Part shown: piece after piece, positions 10,003-20,194 of the stretch
How positions within the stretch are numbered: the stretch's first letter is position 1
Layout of the letters: each line of letters opens with the position of its first letter
Origin: Euphorbia lathyris
Taxonomy: Eukaryota; Streptophyta; Magnoliopsida; Malpighiales; Euphorbiaceae
DNA length: 64,000 nucleotides
Assembly (NCBI RefSeq): GCF_963576675.1
Contig: NC_088910.1
Location: 107,598,807 to 107,662,806 of the forward strand
Direction: 5' to 3'
Position numbers and translations under genes: made by a program
The notes under the pieces: generated by a model
Databases searched by the model: none
Told to the model about the DNA's origin: nothing
The model's input: the letters and a program-made list of their open reading frames with translations, nothing else

Positions 10003-13000
10003 ATGAAGGCGTTACTCGGATGTCAAGATGTTTGGGACATTGTTGAAAAATGCTACATAGTCCCAGCCAACGAGGTAGCGTTGCCACAGGCAGAAAAAGA
10101 TACTCTAGAGAAAAATCACAAAAGCGATCAAAAGGCGCTTACTCTCATCCATCAAGGTTTGGATGAATTAATGTTCAAGAAATTAGCCGAAGCTACCACC
10201 GCCAAACAAGCGTGGGAAATCCTAGGAGTTTCTCTTCAAGGGGAGGAAAAGTTAAAAAAGTTCGTTTGCAGATGCTGAGAGGAGAATTTGAGACCATGAG
10301 GATGAAAGAGACGGAGGCCATTAGTGATTATTCATCTCGAGTAAAATCTATCATAAATCATATGCGACAGTTTGGAGAAAAAATTGAAGAGTCCAGAATT
10401 ATTGAAAAAATTCTGCGATCACTACTACCAAAATTTGATTATGTAGTGGTGGCTATGGAGGAGTCTAGAGACATCAGCGAAATGTCCGTTGATGGAGTTG
10501 TAGGGTCATTACAGGCACACGAGGAGTGGTTTGAGAAACAAAGAGAAGACTCCACAAAACAAGTCTTAGCAACAAAGACGGTGTTTAAAAATGGCGAAAG
10601 TAGTCAGTCCGACAGAGGACGCGGAAGAGGTTGAGAAGGAAATGGAAGAGGACGAGGACGTGGCAGAAGTCAAGGCAGAAATGAAAACAACAACAACAAC
10701 AATGATAGAAGCACTTAATTCACTAGAGGCAGCGGAAGTGGCCGAGGACGCGGTCAAGGAAGAGGAAACTGGACACCGAATGAAGGACGCGACAAGTCCA
10801 ACATTCAATGTTACAATTGCTCTAAGTACGGTCACTACGCGGTGGAATGTTGGAGTTCGCCTAAGGAGGCAGGGGAGAGAGCTAACAACATCCACGAAGA
10901 GGAAGTAGCAGGCACGATGTTACTTGCCTACGAAGGAGAAGAATATTGAGAGAATAACATATGGTATATTGACAATGCGGCAAGTAACCATATGTGGTGA
11001 CAAGAAGTTGTTCATGGAGCTCTATTAATCCGTTCGTGGTAATATTGTATTTGGAGATTCATCCGAGGTTCCTATTACAAGCAAATGAACCACTTTTATT
11101 CGGCTCAAAAATGGCGCTCACTAGTTTATTGATAATGTTTATTATGTTCCTAACATGAAAAGCAATATTTTGAGTTTGGGACAGTTACTGGAAAAAAAAT
11201 TATGAAGTTCATATGGCGGACCGAAGAGTATTCATGTTGAATCTGAAAAAGTAGTTGATTGCACGAGTACCAATGTCAAAGAATAGAATGTTTACAATTA
11301 ACATTCAGACGGACATGGCCAAATGTTTGAAGGCGTGTGTGAAGAGTTCCCCCTGGCTTTGGCATTTGCGGTATGGACATCTTAATTTTGGAGGTCTGGA
11401 GTTGTTGGGTCAGAAGCAGATGGTAAATGACTTGCCTTACATTGACCAACCTCATCAACTGTGTGAAGGATGTCTTGTTGGAAAACAATTCAGATCTAGT
11501 TTTCAAAAGGAGTCCACATCAAGAGCAAAGGCCCTGCTTGATCTAGTTGACACAGACATGTGTGGACCGATCACTCCATAGTCTTTAGGTAAAAAAAAAT
11601 TTCAAGGAAAAAATAGAAGTTTTTGAGACATTTAAAAAATTCAAAGTCCAAGTGGAGAAAGAAAGTGGCCATTTTATTAAGGCACTCAGATCAGACAGAG
11701 ACGGTGAATACATGTCTATCTCTTTTAAGCAATTTGTGAAGAGTATAAAATCCGTCATTTCCTTTCAGTCCCCAAATCACCTCAACAAAATGGCATAGTC
11801 AAAAGAAAGAACAGAACGGTGCTCAATATGGTGAGGAGCATGTTAAAAAGCAAAAATTTACCGAAGGAGTTATCGAACGAAGCAGTAGACTATGTTGTCT
11901 ACCTGTTGAACAGATCGCCAACTGTTAGTGTTTGGGATCAAACTCCACAAGAAGCATGGAGCGGAATAAAGCCCAGTATTTCTCATTTGCGTGTTTTTGG
12001 CAGTGTTGCTCATGTCCATGTATCAGATGAAGAACGCAAAAAACTAGATGATAAAAGCAAGAAATACTTGTTTCTGGGCTATTCAGAACATTCCAAAGGG
12101 TACAAAATGTTCGATCCTCAGACTCAGAAAATCATCATCAGCAGAGATATCACCATTGACGAAGAAGTAGTTTGGGACTGGACCGGTGAAAAAGAAAACA
12201 ACTACAGTTTTTATCCTTTTATGGATGAAGACAATGATCAAGAAGAACCAACCACATCCACAGCCTCTACAACAACACCAGCAACCCGTTCGACATCATC
12301 AAGCTCATCCAGTTCGAGTTCGAGTTCATCCTCGAGGGATAAAGAAAGTTCAGATGAACATCCGCTCGGAAAGTCAAAAAAAATCATATCTATTAAAGAT
12401 CTTTATGATGTGACAAGAAATCTATATGATGAATTAACTCCTCATTATCATTTTGTTAATGATGAACCAACAGATCCAGAAGAAGCAATGAAAAAAATTG
12501 AGAAAAGCCATGGAAGAGGAGATTCATTCGATCGAGAAAAATAAAACATGGGAGCTGACATTACTTCCGATCGGTTAAAAACCCATTGGAGTTAAATGAG
12601 TGTTCAAAGCAAAGAAAGATGCAATAGGTGAAATTAACCGACATAAAGCAAGATTGGTGGCGAAAGGGTTCAGTCAATGACCCGAAATTGACTACAATGA
12701 AGTTCTTACTCCTGTTACCAGAATGGGGAGTATCAGACTGGTAATTTCTGTAGCTTCTCAACACGGGTGGAGAATTAATCAAATGGACGTGAAATCCGCA
12801 TTTCTCAATGGATATTCGCATTTCTCAATGGATATCTAGAAAAATGAACTTTACCATCTCAAGCAAGCCCACGAGCCTTGAATAGCCACATTGACAAATA
12901 TTTTCAAGAAAATGGTTTTGTCAAATGCCCACATAAATATTCCTTATATTCAAAAGTGAAAAATGGAGATATGTTACTTGTTTGTTTGTATGTATATGAT

Positions 13001-13740
13001 CTTATTTTTACACGGAGTGATCCAAAAATGTTTGAAGAGTTCAAGCAGACTATGACTCATGAGTTCGAGATGCCTGACATTGGTGTAATGTCATATTATC
13101 TTGGCATTGAAGTGAAGTGGAATGACGATAGAATTTTTATTTCTCAAAGTGGTTTTGCAAAAGAGATCTTAAAGAAGTTTAAGATGGAAAAATGTAATTC
13201 CGTCAGCACGCCAGTCGAATGTGGAATCAAGTTGACAAAAGATGAAGGCGGAGACAGAGTCAATCCGATATTATTTCGAAGCTTGGTCGGAAGTCTTAGA
13301 TACTTGACATGTACAAGACTGGATATTCTCTACGTAGTTGGCTTAGTAAGTCGATACATTGAAGCTCCATCGGTGTCACATTGGAATGCAGCAAAAAGAA
13401 TTCTCCGTTACGTGAAAGGTGCAACTAATTTAGGATTACTTTATTAAAAAGCTAATGATTTCAAATTAGTTGGATTCTATGATAGTGATTAGACCGGTGG
13501 AAAGGATGACCGAAAAAGTACAACTGCTTTTGTATTTTTTATAGGTGATACTGCATTTACGTGGAGTTCGAAGAAACAGACGATTGTGACATTGTCAACT
13601 TGTGAAGCTGAATATGTTGCTGCAACCTCATGTGTGTGTCATACGAGGTATCATTTTATACGGAAGTGCATTGAGCAAAAGGAGGTGGCACTGAAGTACG
13701 TGAAGACCTGATCAAATTGCAGATATTTTCATGAAGCCGT
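10003..13740 (+). pseudogene. Copia gag-pol polyprotein, heavily broken
   Basis: Gag begins at 10003 and shifts frame near 10240. A CCHC segment (CYNCSKYGHYAVEC) lies near 10815, and protease remnants lie near 10960. The integrase zinc region (WHLRYGHLNFGGL...CEGC) is at 11255-11581, and the integrase C-terminal half and linker are at 11819-12544 (a poly-Ser run follows). RT lies at 12600-13447 and RNase H at 13440-13640. The RT catalytic motif reads YVYD (near 12992-13003) in place of YVDD, so one metal-binding Asp is lost. A small direct repeat at 12800-12835 (GCATTTCTCAATGGATAT twice) also breaks the RT. It is dead by several independent lesions. Confidence 0.92.
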
Positions 13741-13809
13741 TAAAGTACGACGTATTCAATTTATTGAGAGTTCAATTGGGAGTCACCGAAAATTAAATTT
13801 AAGAGGGCG

Positions 13810-14309
13810 TGTTGAAAATAAAAATAAACTTAATATTATGAATGGAGAAAAACCACGTAGATGATTAGTAAAGGAAATAAAACATTTCTCATTATGCATA
13901 GATATTGATGTGGAGACATATGGATCAAATAGATGTGTTTGGTTGGTGAGAATCAAAAAACACAATTGTCAACAGATGAAGAAAAAGATGAAGAAAAAAA
14001 AGTCATGTGAGGCTTGTGTCCTAAAATAGTCAAGTATATGGTTTAGAATTAAAATTAGAATTTGTGGTGTTTATGAATTAAAGTGTCTCTTAACCAAGTT
14101 AAGCTTTGTATTTATTTTTGTAATGTGTGAGTGCAAAGAATTAAGAAAGATATTGTAGTCGACAAAAAGGAAAAATATTTTGTAAGAGTGTAAGAAAGTG
14201 TAAGAATTGTGTCTTGTGCCCATTTTTTTAGTCTAGAAACAATTTTAGTCCTCTTAAAATTACAATTGCAGTCCTTACCAAATATCATTTTAATCTCTTT
14301 ACTTCAACG
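13810..14309 (+). repeat. 3' LTR of the central copia element
   Basis: This is the second LTR copy. Its last bases are degraded relative to the 5' LTR, and the end is placed by the target duplication GTATA that follows. Confidence 0.85.
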
Positions 14310-14762
14310 GTATATTAATGTGTCCTTAATGAAGCTTATAGGTGGATGCTTAATTAATCTCCGACACAATAAGCTTATAAATTGATGCTAAATTAATCTC
14401 CGATATTAATCTTGGACACAATAAGCTTAATTAAAGACACCATAATGTAGGATATTAATCACGGACAATCATCACCTAGAAAGCTACAATTTCAGTCCCA
14501 TGGTTTATCAAATTACGCAATTAAAGACCTTATAATACAACATGACCTAATTTAGCATTGATCTATAAGCTTAAACTAGTTTAAGTTTATAGGTGGATAC
14601 TAAATTAGGTGTCAAAAAAAAACCTTGAAGCCATATTGATAATTATCCTAAATTATAATAAGTTGCATATCACGAGGTTTTACAAATCTACTCATATAAA
14701 CGTTTTTCTATTTGTTATGATATTAAATTAATAATCATGTGAAACAAACTGTAAATTAACAA

Positions 14763-15987
14763 GGTTTAAAATACTTTTTGGTCCCTTATCTATCCAAAAT
14801 TTATGCATTTGGCCCCTGACCTATTATTTGGTCATATTTGGCCCCTAATCTATCAAATTGGATAAAATCCAACCCATATTGAATGAAAAATTAACTCTAT
14901 TGGAAAATTAACGACAGTAACAAATACAAAAATGACACATGACATATAAATAAAATTAATTTTCACTCTATCGGAACATTGACCCAATACAATTGTGTAA
15001 AATAGTTACTGTTGCCATCTCCAGTTGAAAAGTAATTTTATTTAGGGTAAATAATTATAAAGTCACTGAGTTTTTACTTAATACATTAGTTAGCCCCTCT
15101 GTTTTTAGAAATAATTATATAGTCCTTTAGTTTTTAGTTTCATCAATTCCTTAGTCCTTATGTTTGAGTCAATGGTCAAACTATACCAAATAAATTTTAA
15201 AATACCAAAATTACCCTTTGTTCTATATTTTAATAATAAAACATCTATTTTTCTTATGTTATGTTTTTTTCTCCTTTTTTCCTACATAGTCTCTACAATA
15301 TTTTTTTCCTGCATAATTTCTACAATATTGAGTAATTAATTTATTAAATTTTATATAATTATAGAAATTTAATTTAGTAGCCTAAATTTTATTGACTAAA
15401 AAAACGAATGAAAAATATTTCAAAAATTATCAAAATAAGAGAAAAACTATATAAATTGTAAAAAGTAATCTTTATTTATCTCTAATAAATTTTATAAATG
15501 AAAAAAATATGATTTTTTAAAAAATTTATTAATATTTAATGCTTAGTATATACAATTACATAAATTTCGATATATATATACTTCATAAACTTTATTAAAA
15601 CCATTTCGATTAAATTTGAAATTAAAAAATAAGTTTTTTTATGTAAATAACTAAGGGCAATTTGGACTTTCATCTACAAAAACACATGGAAGGACTAAAG
15701 AGTTGATTAAAATAAAACTTAAGGACTTTCTAATAATAGGATGGACCTACTAGTATATTAAGCAAAAACATAAGGACTTTATAATTATTTACCCTTTTAT
15801 TTATGTGTCATGTGTCGTTTTTGTATTGGTGACTGCTGTTAATTTTCCAACAAAGTTAATTTTCCATTCAATATGGGTTGAATTTTTCTAATTTGATAGG
15901 TCACGGACCAAATATGACCAAATAATAGGTTAGAGGCCAAATGCACAAATTTTAGATAGGTCAGGGACCAAAAAAGTGCTTTAAGCC
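14763..15987. mobile_element. Mutator-type MITE with long inverted ends
   Basis: The ends GGTTTAAAATACTTTTTGG and its near-complement at 15971-15987 begin inverted repeats of roughly 200 bp on each side. The nonamer AATTAACAA is duplicated at 14754-14762 and 15988-15996. A 9-bp target duplication with long inverted repeats is the hallmark of Mutator-like elements. There is no coding capacity. Its right end lies about 140 bp upstream of the TATA box of the eight-cysteine gene. Confidence 0.93.
15045..15794. mobile_element. Second MITE nested inside the first
   Basis: The ends GGGTAAATAATTATAAAGTC and its complement begin an inverted-repeat element of 750 bp with a very AT-rich centre. The nonamer TTTTATTTA flanks it on both sides (15036-15044 and 15795-15803). 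It is again Mutator-like by target size, and younger than its host MITE. Confidence 0.92.
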
Positions 15988-16128
15988 AATTAACAACTAA
16001 ATTATAAATGTTAATGTGCCAATGGAAATATTTCCAGCTAAGTTTACTCAACAATTGAACAGGCGACGTCCTCGCACGTTGTCAAAAAAAATATAAAAAT
16101 TAAAGATTCCATTTCAAAAATCTTAATC

Positions 16129-16136
16129 TATAAAAA
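16129..16136 (+). promoter_or_regulatory. TATA box of the eight-cysteine gene
   Basis: TATAAAAA lies 58-65 bp upstream of the start codon. The same element is conserved in the inverted paralogue near 7760. Confidence 0.7.
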
Positions 16137-16193
16137 CCAGAAGATCAGATGCCATTTGTCATCAGTCCGAGGATAATAAAGAATTAGTGAAAA

Positions 16194-16514
16194 ATGGCAA
16201 CAAGAGCAGTGGCCTCAATTGCTTTCATGTTGTGTCTGAACCTGGTGTTCATAACAATGGTGAGCTCTGCAAAATGCCCAACAGATGCACTGAAATTCAA
16301 GGTATGTGCAAACGTGTTGGGGATAATTCAAATTCCACCAAATGAACAATGCTGCTCTTTAATTTCTGGTCTAGCGGATCTTGATGCTGCTCTTTGCCTT
16401 TGCACTGCTATTAAAGCTAATGTTTTAGGAATTGATGTTAACGTTCCACTCGACTTAAGTTTGGTACTCAACAAATGCAACAAGAATGTCGCCGACGGAT
16501 TCCAGTGCCCTTAA
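16194..16514 (+). CDS. Hydrophobic seed/lipid-transfer-like eight-cysteine protein
   Basis: This single-exon gene encodes 106 residues. Residues 1-26 form a hydrophobic secretion signal ending SSA. The mature part has the eight-cysteine pattern C28-x9-C38-x14-CC53/54-x13-C68-L-C70-x24-C95-x9-C105. This matches the hydrophobic seed protein/DC2.15-like branch of the lipid-transfer superfamily. The proline-rich linker common in 14-kDa cell-wall relatives is absent, as in the shorter members. Such proteins are secreted, disulphide-bonded and bind hydrophobic ligands or coat surfaces; the ligand here is unknown. The start is supported by the TATA box at 16129 and by the signal peptide. Its inverted paralogue at 7376 is dead, so this is the surviving copy. 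Confidence 0.93.
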   Translation: MATRAVASIAFMLCLNLVFITMVSSAKCPTDALKFKVCANVLGIIQIPPNEQCCSLISGLADLDAALCLCTAIKANVLGIDVNVPLDLSLVLNKCNKNVADGFQCP

Positions 16515-16892
16515 TTAACTACACCATCATGTTATTTCTTTTTTTTAATTTTAATTTACTTCTTTGAATTCCTGGATGTTTCATTCGCATCTATCAACCA
16601 TTATTGAATAATTTTATTTGTTTTCCAAGGTAGAAGGCGTTTTGCCTCCTTCCTAATTATCATCTCTGTTTATTTCAGCAAATTATTTCTATTGAATTCA
16701 AATAATAAGATTCCGTCTTCTTTTATTCAAATAATTATTTTATTACTTAGCTAGCTATATGCTCCATATTTGTTTTCGTGATAAATTACAAAGTTTTATA
16801 AGGTAGTGACCTAATTTTTATCCACACGGCCCTTTGCTTTTGGAATTATGACAACCCAGACAGAGTCTGATATTATAAGAGACAGACTGTAT

Positions 16893-17190
16893 TTGAGTGC
16901 TATATTTCCATTCAAATGGTGCATATTAGGTTGACAGTTGCACATTTACTGTAATATACAAGCTAGGAGTTTCTTCGCTTAATAACAAACCAAATAAATG
17001 GTCAAAGGTTTAGGAGTTAATTTAGCTGAGTAATGCTCGAATAAAAGGACAATATATCTTACCATTCCAGCAAAAACACGATCAATAAAATTATCATGTC
17101 CCACAGGATGTTGTAAAGAAGTGAGATTGAATAATGAATTTTCACGATGAATATAAACAATAATTGTTTTAGTTTTAAGTTTAAGAAGAT
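16893..17190. repeat. Direct repeat, copy 1
   Basis: About 290 bp beginning GAGTGCTATATTTCCATTCA recurs at 18536-18835. A shorter inverted piece also appears at about 9225-9325. Part of it is the antisense copia gag relic, so this is a shuffled fragment and not a gene. Confidence 0.8.
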
Positions 17191-17289
17191 TAAGTAATTG
17201 GTGACAACTACTCCTTATCTAGGGGCATGAGCCCTGTGCAAAAGTAGTATTATGTTTTTTCGAGCTTCTCTGGCAGTAGAAGGACCATT

Positions 17290-18540
17290 TAGTTAAGGTA
17301 GCATATTTTCTAAAATAGAAGAATACATCCAAGACATGATTTGGTGATACTGTCCTTCCCAATTAACATGTCAAGCGAAATCTGATAAGGAACGGTTTAG
17401 AGACTAAATAACTTTGTTTTTGTAAATATGTTAGCTTAATATCCAATAATTAGTTACTGCATATATGTATTTAATTAAATTATATTTTCTAGTTTTCAAA
17501 TTTAGCTGTATCTTTACATCATGTAATCTCTATTTAAGACACATCCTCAATACAAATCAACTGAGATCAAAACATTATATGGTATCAGAGTTGTTGAATT
17601 TTTTTCCCTTCTCTCAGTTCATGTTCTGCATTTTTCAATGCCCACCAATGAAACAGATTCAGCAAACATACACTCCACCGCACACGTAATTCCTCTTTCT
17701 CACACCATCTCTCACCAAATTTCTCACAAATTGACATCTCCAATTTTCTGTTGTGGAAAACAAAGTTAATGCTGATTTTACGTGGCCAAGGGTTGGTACA
17801 TCATATTGATGCAACCGAAGTCTCGCCTGCAAAGGAATTGTCTACCAGAGCTGTTAATCCTGCCTTTAAGATCTGGGAACAACATAACCAACATGTCCTT
17901 AGCTTGATAATTCACTCCTTATCAGCAAGTGTTTTACCACAGGTCATTGGCATTGAAACGACCCTTGCATCTGGAAAAACTTGTGAAAGCTTATTCCACA
18001 GGCTCGAGATCCCAAATTCGCGATCTCAAGCATCAATTACATAATCTCGGACATGAGAACCAATCAATTTCGGCCTATTTGCAATCTGCAAAGCATATTA
18101 GTGATCAACTATCAGCTCTTCAAAGTCCAAAATCTGAAGACGATCATGTTGAGGCCACACTCGACGGGTTTGGAGTTGCATATCGCCCCTTTGTCCTCGA
18201 GTTTGTGAATTTTGATGACCTTGCTAGTCTGTTATCCAACGAGGAAAGACAGATCGCTAGGGAGGTCCCCTTTCAATCATTCACACCTTCTGTGAACTAT
18301 TCTACTGGCCACAATAACATGGGTCAAACTCGTGGTCACGGAAATTATTCCAATCAATATTGTGCCCACGCAAACACATAATCTACAGCTCCACACTTGA
18401 TGTAAGTACTCTCACTTGCCACATTTGCAAAGGTACGTCGCATATTTCTAAACAATGCCATTTTCCAAAAATGAACCAAAATTTTCGAATGAATTATAAA
18501 CCTGCTCCCAATATGGCTACAACATCTCAACCGAGTGCTA
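17290..18540 (+). mobile_element. 5' part of an old copia element (LTR end, PBS, gag)
   Basis: A tRNA-Met-type primer site (TGGTATCAGAG) begins at 17580, and the DNA before it has the look of an LTR end with a TATA-like TATTTAAG near 17530. From 17638 broken frames read a gag of the same family as the young copia at 2661, including KAYSTGSRSQIRDLKHQLHNL and LSNEERQ. A CCHC-like remnant (CHICKGTSHISKQC) lies near 18415. Everything after the zinc knuckle is missing; the sequence passes into the direct repeat at 18536. It has several stops and frame changes. Confidence 0.8.
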
Positions 18541-18835
18541 TATTTCCATTCAAATGGTGCATATTGAGTTGACAGTTGCACATTTACTGTACTATACAAA
18601 CTAGCATCTTTAGCCAATTGAGTTTCTTCACTTAGTAACGCAACAAATAAATGATCAAAGGTTTAGGAGTTAATTTAGCTAGTAATGCTCGAATAAAAGG
18701 ACAATATATCTTACCAATCCAACCAAAACACGATCAATAAAATCATCATGTCCCACAAGATGTTGTAAAGAAGTCAGATCGAATAATGAATTTTCACAAT
18801 GCATATAAACAATAATAGTTTTAGTTTCATAAATA
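18536..18835. repeat. Direct repeat, copy 2
   Basis: Copy of 16893-17190 with scattered substitutions and a small insertion near 18605. The pair brackets the copia gag relic. Confidence 0.8.
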
Positions 18836-18872
18836 TCGATTATTGATCAAACAACTCGTCAACTTGAGATGG

Positions 18873-19460
18873 CATTACGCCAAAAACCCCTTCAGACGAC
18901 GGTTAGAAACTGTCATCCCGCGATATATAAATCTGTCACAGGGCTCGCTGTCGTTTGTTGCACCTTCAGACGACGGTTAGGTTCTGTCATTTGAAGATAC
19001 TATACATGACATCGGCCTAGTTTCGTACTGTCATATGAATATTGTTACGATGCATGTTTTTATTTATTAACGTCACTTTTAATGTCATCACATGACATAC
19101 TAATAATTAAAAATGTCAAGTAGCTATATGGGAAATTGACATATTGGTATTCGCGGTGACAGTTTTTATAATAATTTCTATCGTAGTAACTTGTATCAGA
19201 TGGCATAGGTCTTAATCAATCATGTCAATAGATTTATTTTAGATGACAAATTCTTTTATTTTAATGTCTTTTTATTGTTGTTTAGATGATATTTTTTTAA
19301 CCGTAAATGTCACTCATTGCCTTCTTCTTCGAATGAATCTGGAAATGAACAATAATCCAATGAACAAGAATTTCTGTATATCAATGATTTTAATTTTATT
19401 GGAGACTAATGCTCATAATCTGTTTACATTTGAACTACACAAATTTCTGAATGTAGTAAG
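18873..19460. mobile_element. CACTA-like terminal region (degenerate)
   Basis: The stretch starts CATTACGCCAAAAACCCC, one base from a CACTACGCC-type CACTA end. It carries repeated short motifs (CAGACGACGGTTAG twice, then many TGTCA/TGACA) as in subterminal binding arrays of CACTA elements. I do not find the opposite end in the window, so boundaries beyond 18873 are guesses. Confidence 0.5.
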
Positions 19461-19510
19461 GTAAAAAAATAAGGAATGTACATCTCCAAATCTGTCAATA
19501 TGTCAATCTT

Positions 19511-19605
19511 TCAAGAGGCGTGGTGGTGTTGATTGGAAGCCAAATCCAACTTGATCTGCAGCATATCTAAGTCATCATTTCCTAGAATCCCCAAAGTCTT
19601 GATAT
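19511..19605 (-). pseudogene. Orphan terminal exon
   Basis: On the minus strand a good splice acceptor (TTTGTTTTGCAG) precedes about 31 open codons reading IKTLGILGNDDLDMLQIKLD, then a His-rich tail and a stop at 19511-19513. I do not recognise the protein. Its position beside CACTA-like subterminal repeats suggests the last exon of a transposon-borne or captured gene. Chance cannot be excluded for so short a frame. Confidence 0.35.
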
Positions 19606-19840
19606 CTGCAAAACAAATTAATGATGCTTATTAATTACGTACCGCACACAGATAGACCTAATTAATCTCGTTTTACCCTTTCTCCATTCTGAGACCCTTC
19701 ACTTACCCACCCATATTATAAATATGAAGCGTTTAACAATTCTCAAGAGTCACCTAGGGCAACTTAACACTATACTTACTATAGTTATATCGAGCATGGA
19801 TAGACTTATAAGGAACCTCTATTGTAATGTTGAATTTCAG

Positions 19841-20194
19841 ATTGCCCTACTCCGATTTGAGGCACCCAGGTGGCTTGTCAATATATATGCAGGTCCTGAC
19901 CGTCGGCAATGGACTGCCGTGATGAAGGGCCCTCCAAACACCCCTTACGAAGGAGGTGTATTCATAGTCCACATAGACTTCTCTGTCGATTTCCCCTCCA
20001 CACCGACAGTTGTAAGAACATGCATAAACTTGTTAACACACATAAATCAGTTCATATATATGCAAATACACTCATGACATTACTATTGTTCGTAGGTCAC
20101 ATTCAGGACCAAAATTTATCGTCCTAATATCGGTCTCTTGGGCTATGTTTCTATGCCCCAGCTACTTGATCGCCCTGCCCATAGTATTGTCACG
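19841..20194 (+). pseudogene. Ubiquitin-conjugating (UBC-fold) gene fragment lacking catalytic Cys
   Basis: Two exons are visible: 19841-20011 (after acceptor TTGAATTTCAG, before GTAAGAAC) and 20096-20194 (after TTCGTAG, before GTAAGATG), both in phase 0. Together they read the UBC core. AGPDRRQWTAVMKGPPNTPYEGGVF matches the AGP..GPP.SPY.GGVF strand region, and TFRTKIYRPNI matches the FRTK.FHPNI segment. The next E2 residues are normally NGSICLDIL; here the line reads LGYVSMPQLL, so Ser stands at the catalytic Cys. The first exon (helix 1) and the C-terminal helices are not seen. It is either an inactive fragment or a UEV-like variant; a captured fragment is more likely. Confidence 0.7.

Larger units (their letters stand above)
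9345..14309 (+). mobile_element. Old Ty1-copia element at the palindrome centre
   Basis: Two diverged LTRs start TGTTGAAAATA (9345 and 13810). The pentamer GTATA flanks the element at 9340-9344 and 14310-14314. A tRNA-Met-type primer site (TGGTATCAGAGCC) begins at 9842, and a purine tract (AAGAGGGCG) precedes 13810. The LTRs differ at many positions, including several indels, so the insertion is much older than the copia at 2661. The element occupies the spacer between the two arms of the inverted duplication. Confidence 0.9.
14440..17400 (+). other. Right arm of the inverted duplication
   Basis: It corresponds in reverse complement to 2109-9110 and contains the intact eight-cysteine gene, its promoter, and an antisense copia gag relic (17040-17340). 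The arm is interrupted only by the MITE pair 14763-15987. Confidence 0.8.

Noticed and set aside
10591..10908. Acidic open frame of 105 codons and its antisense partner
   Set aside because: It is the Arg/Gly-rich linker of copia gag read in the wrong frame.
2109..17400. Inverted duplication as an assembly fold-back artefact
   Set aside because: The arms differ by many substitutions and each has its own insertions with proper target duplications.
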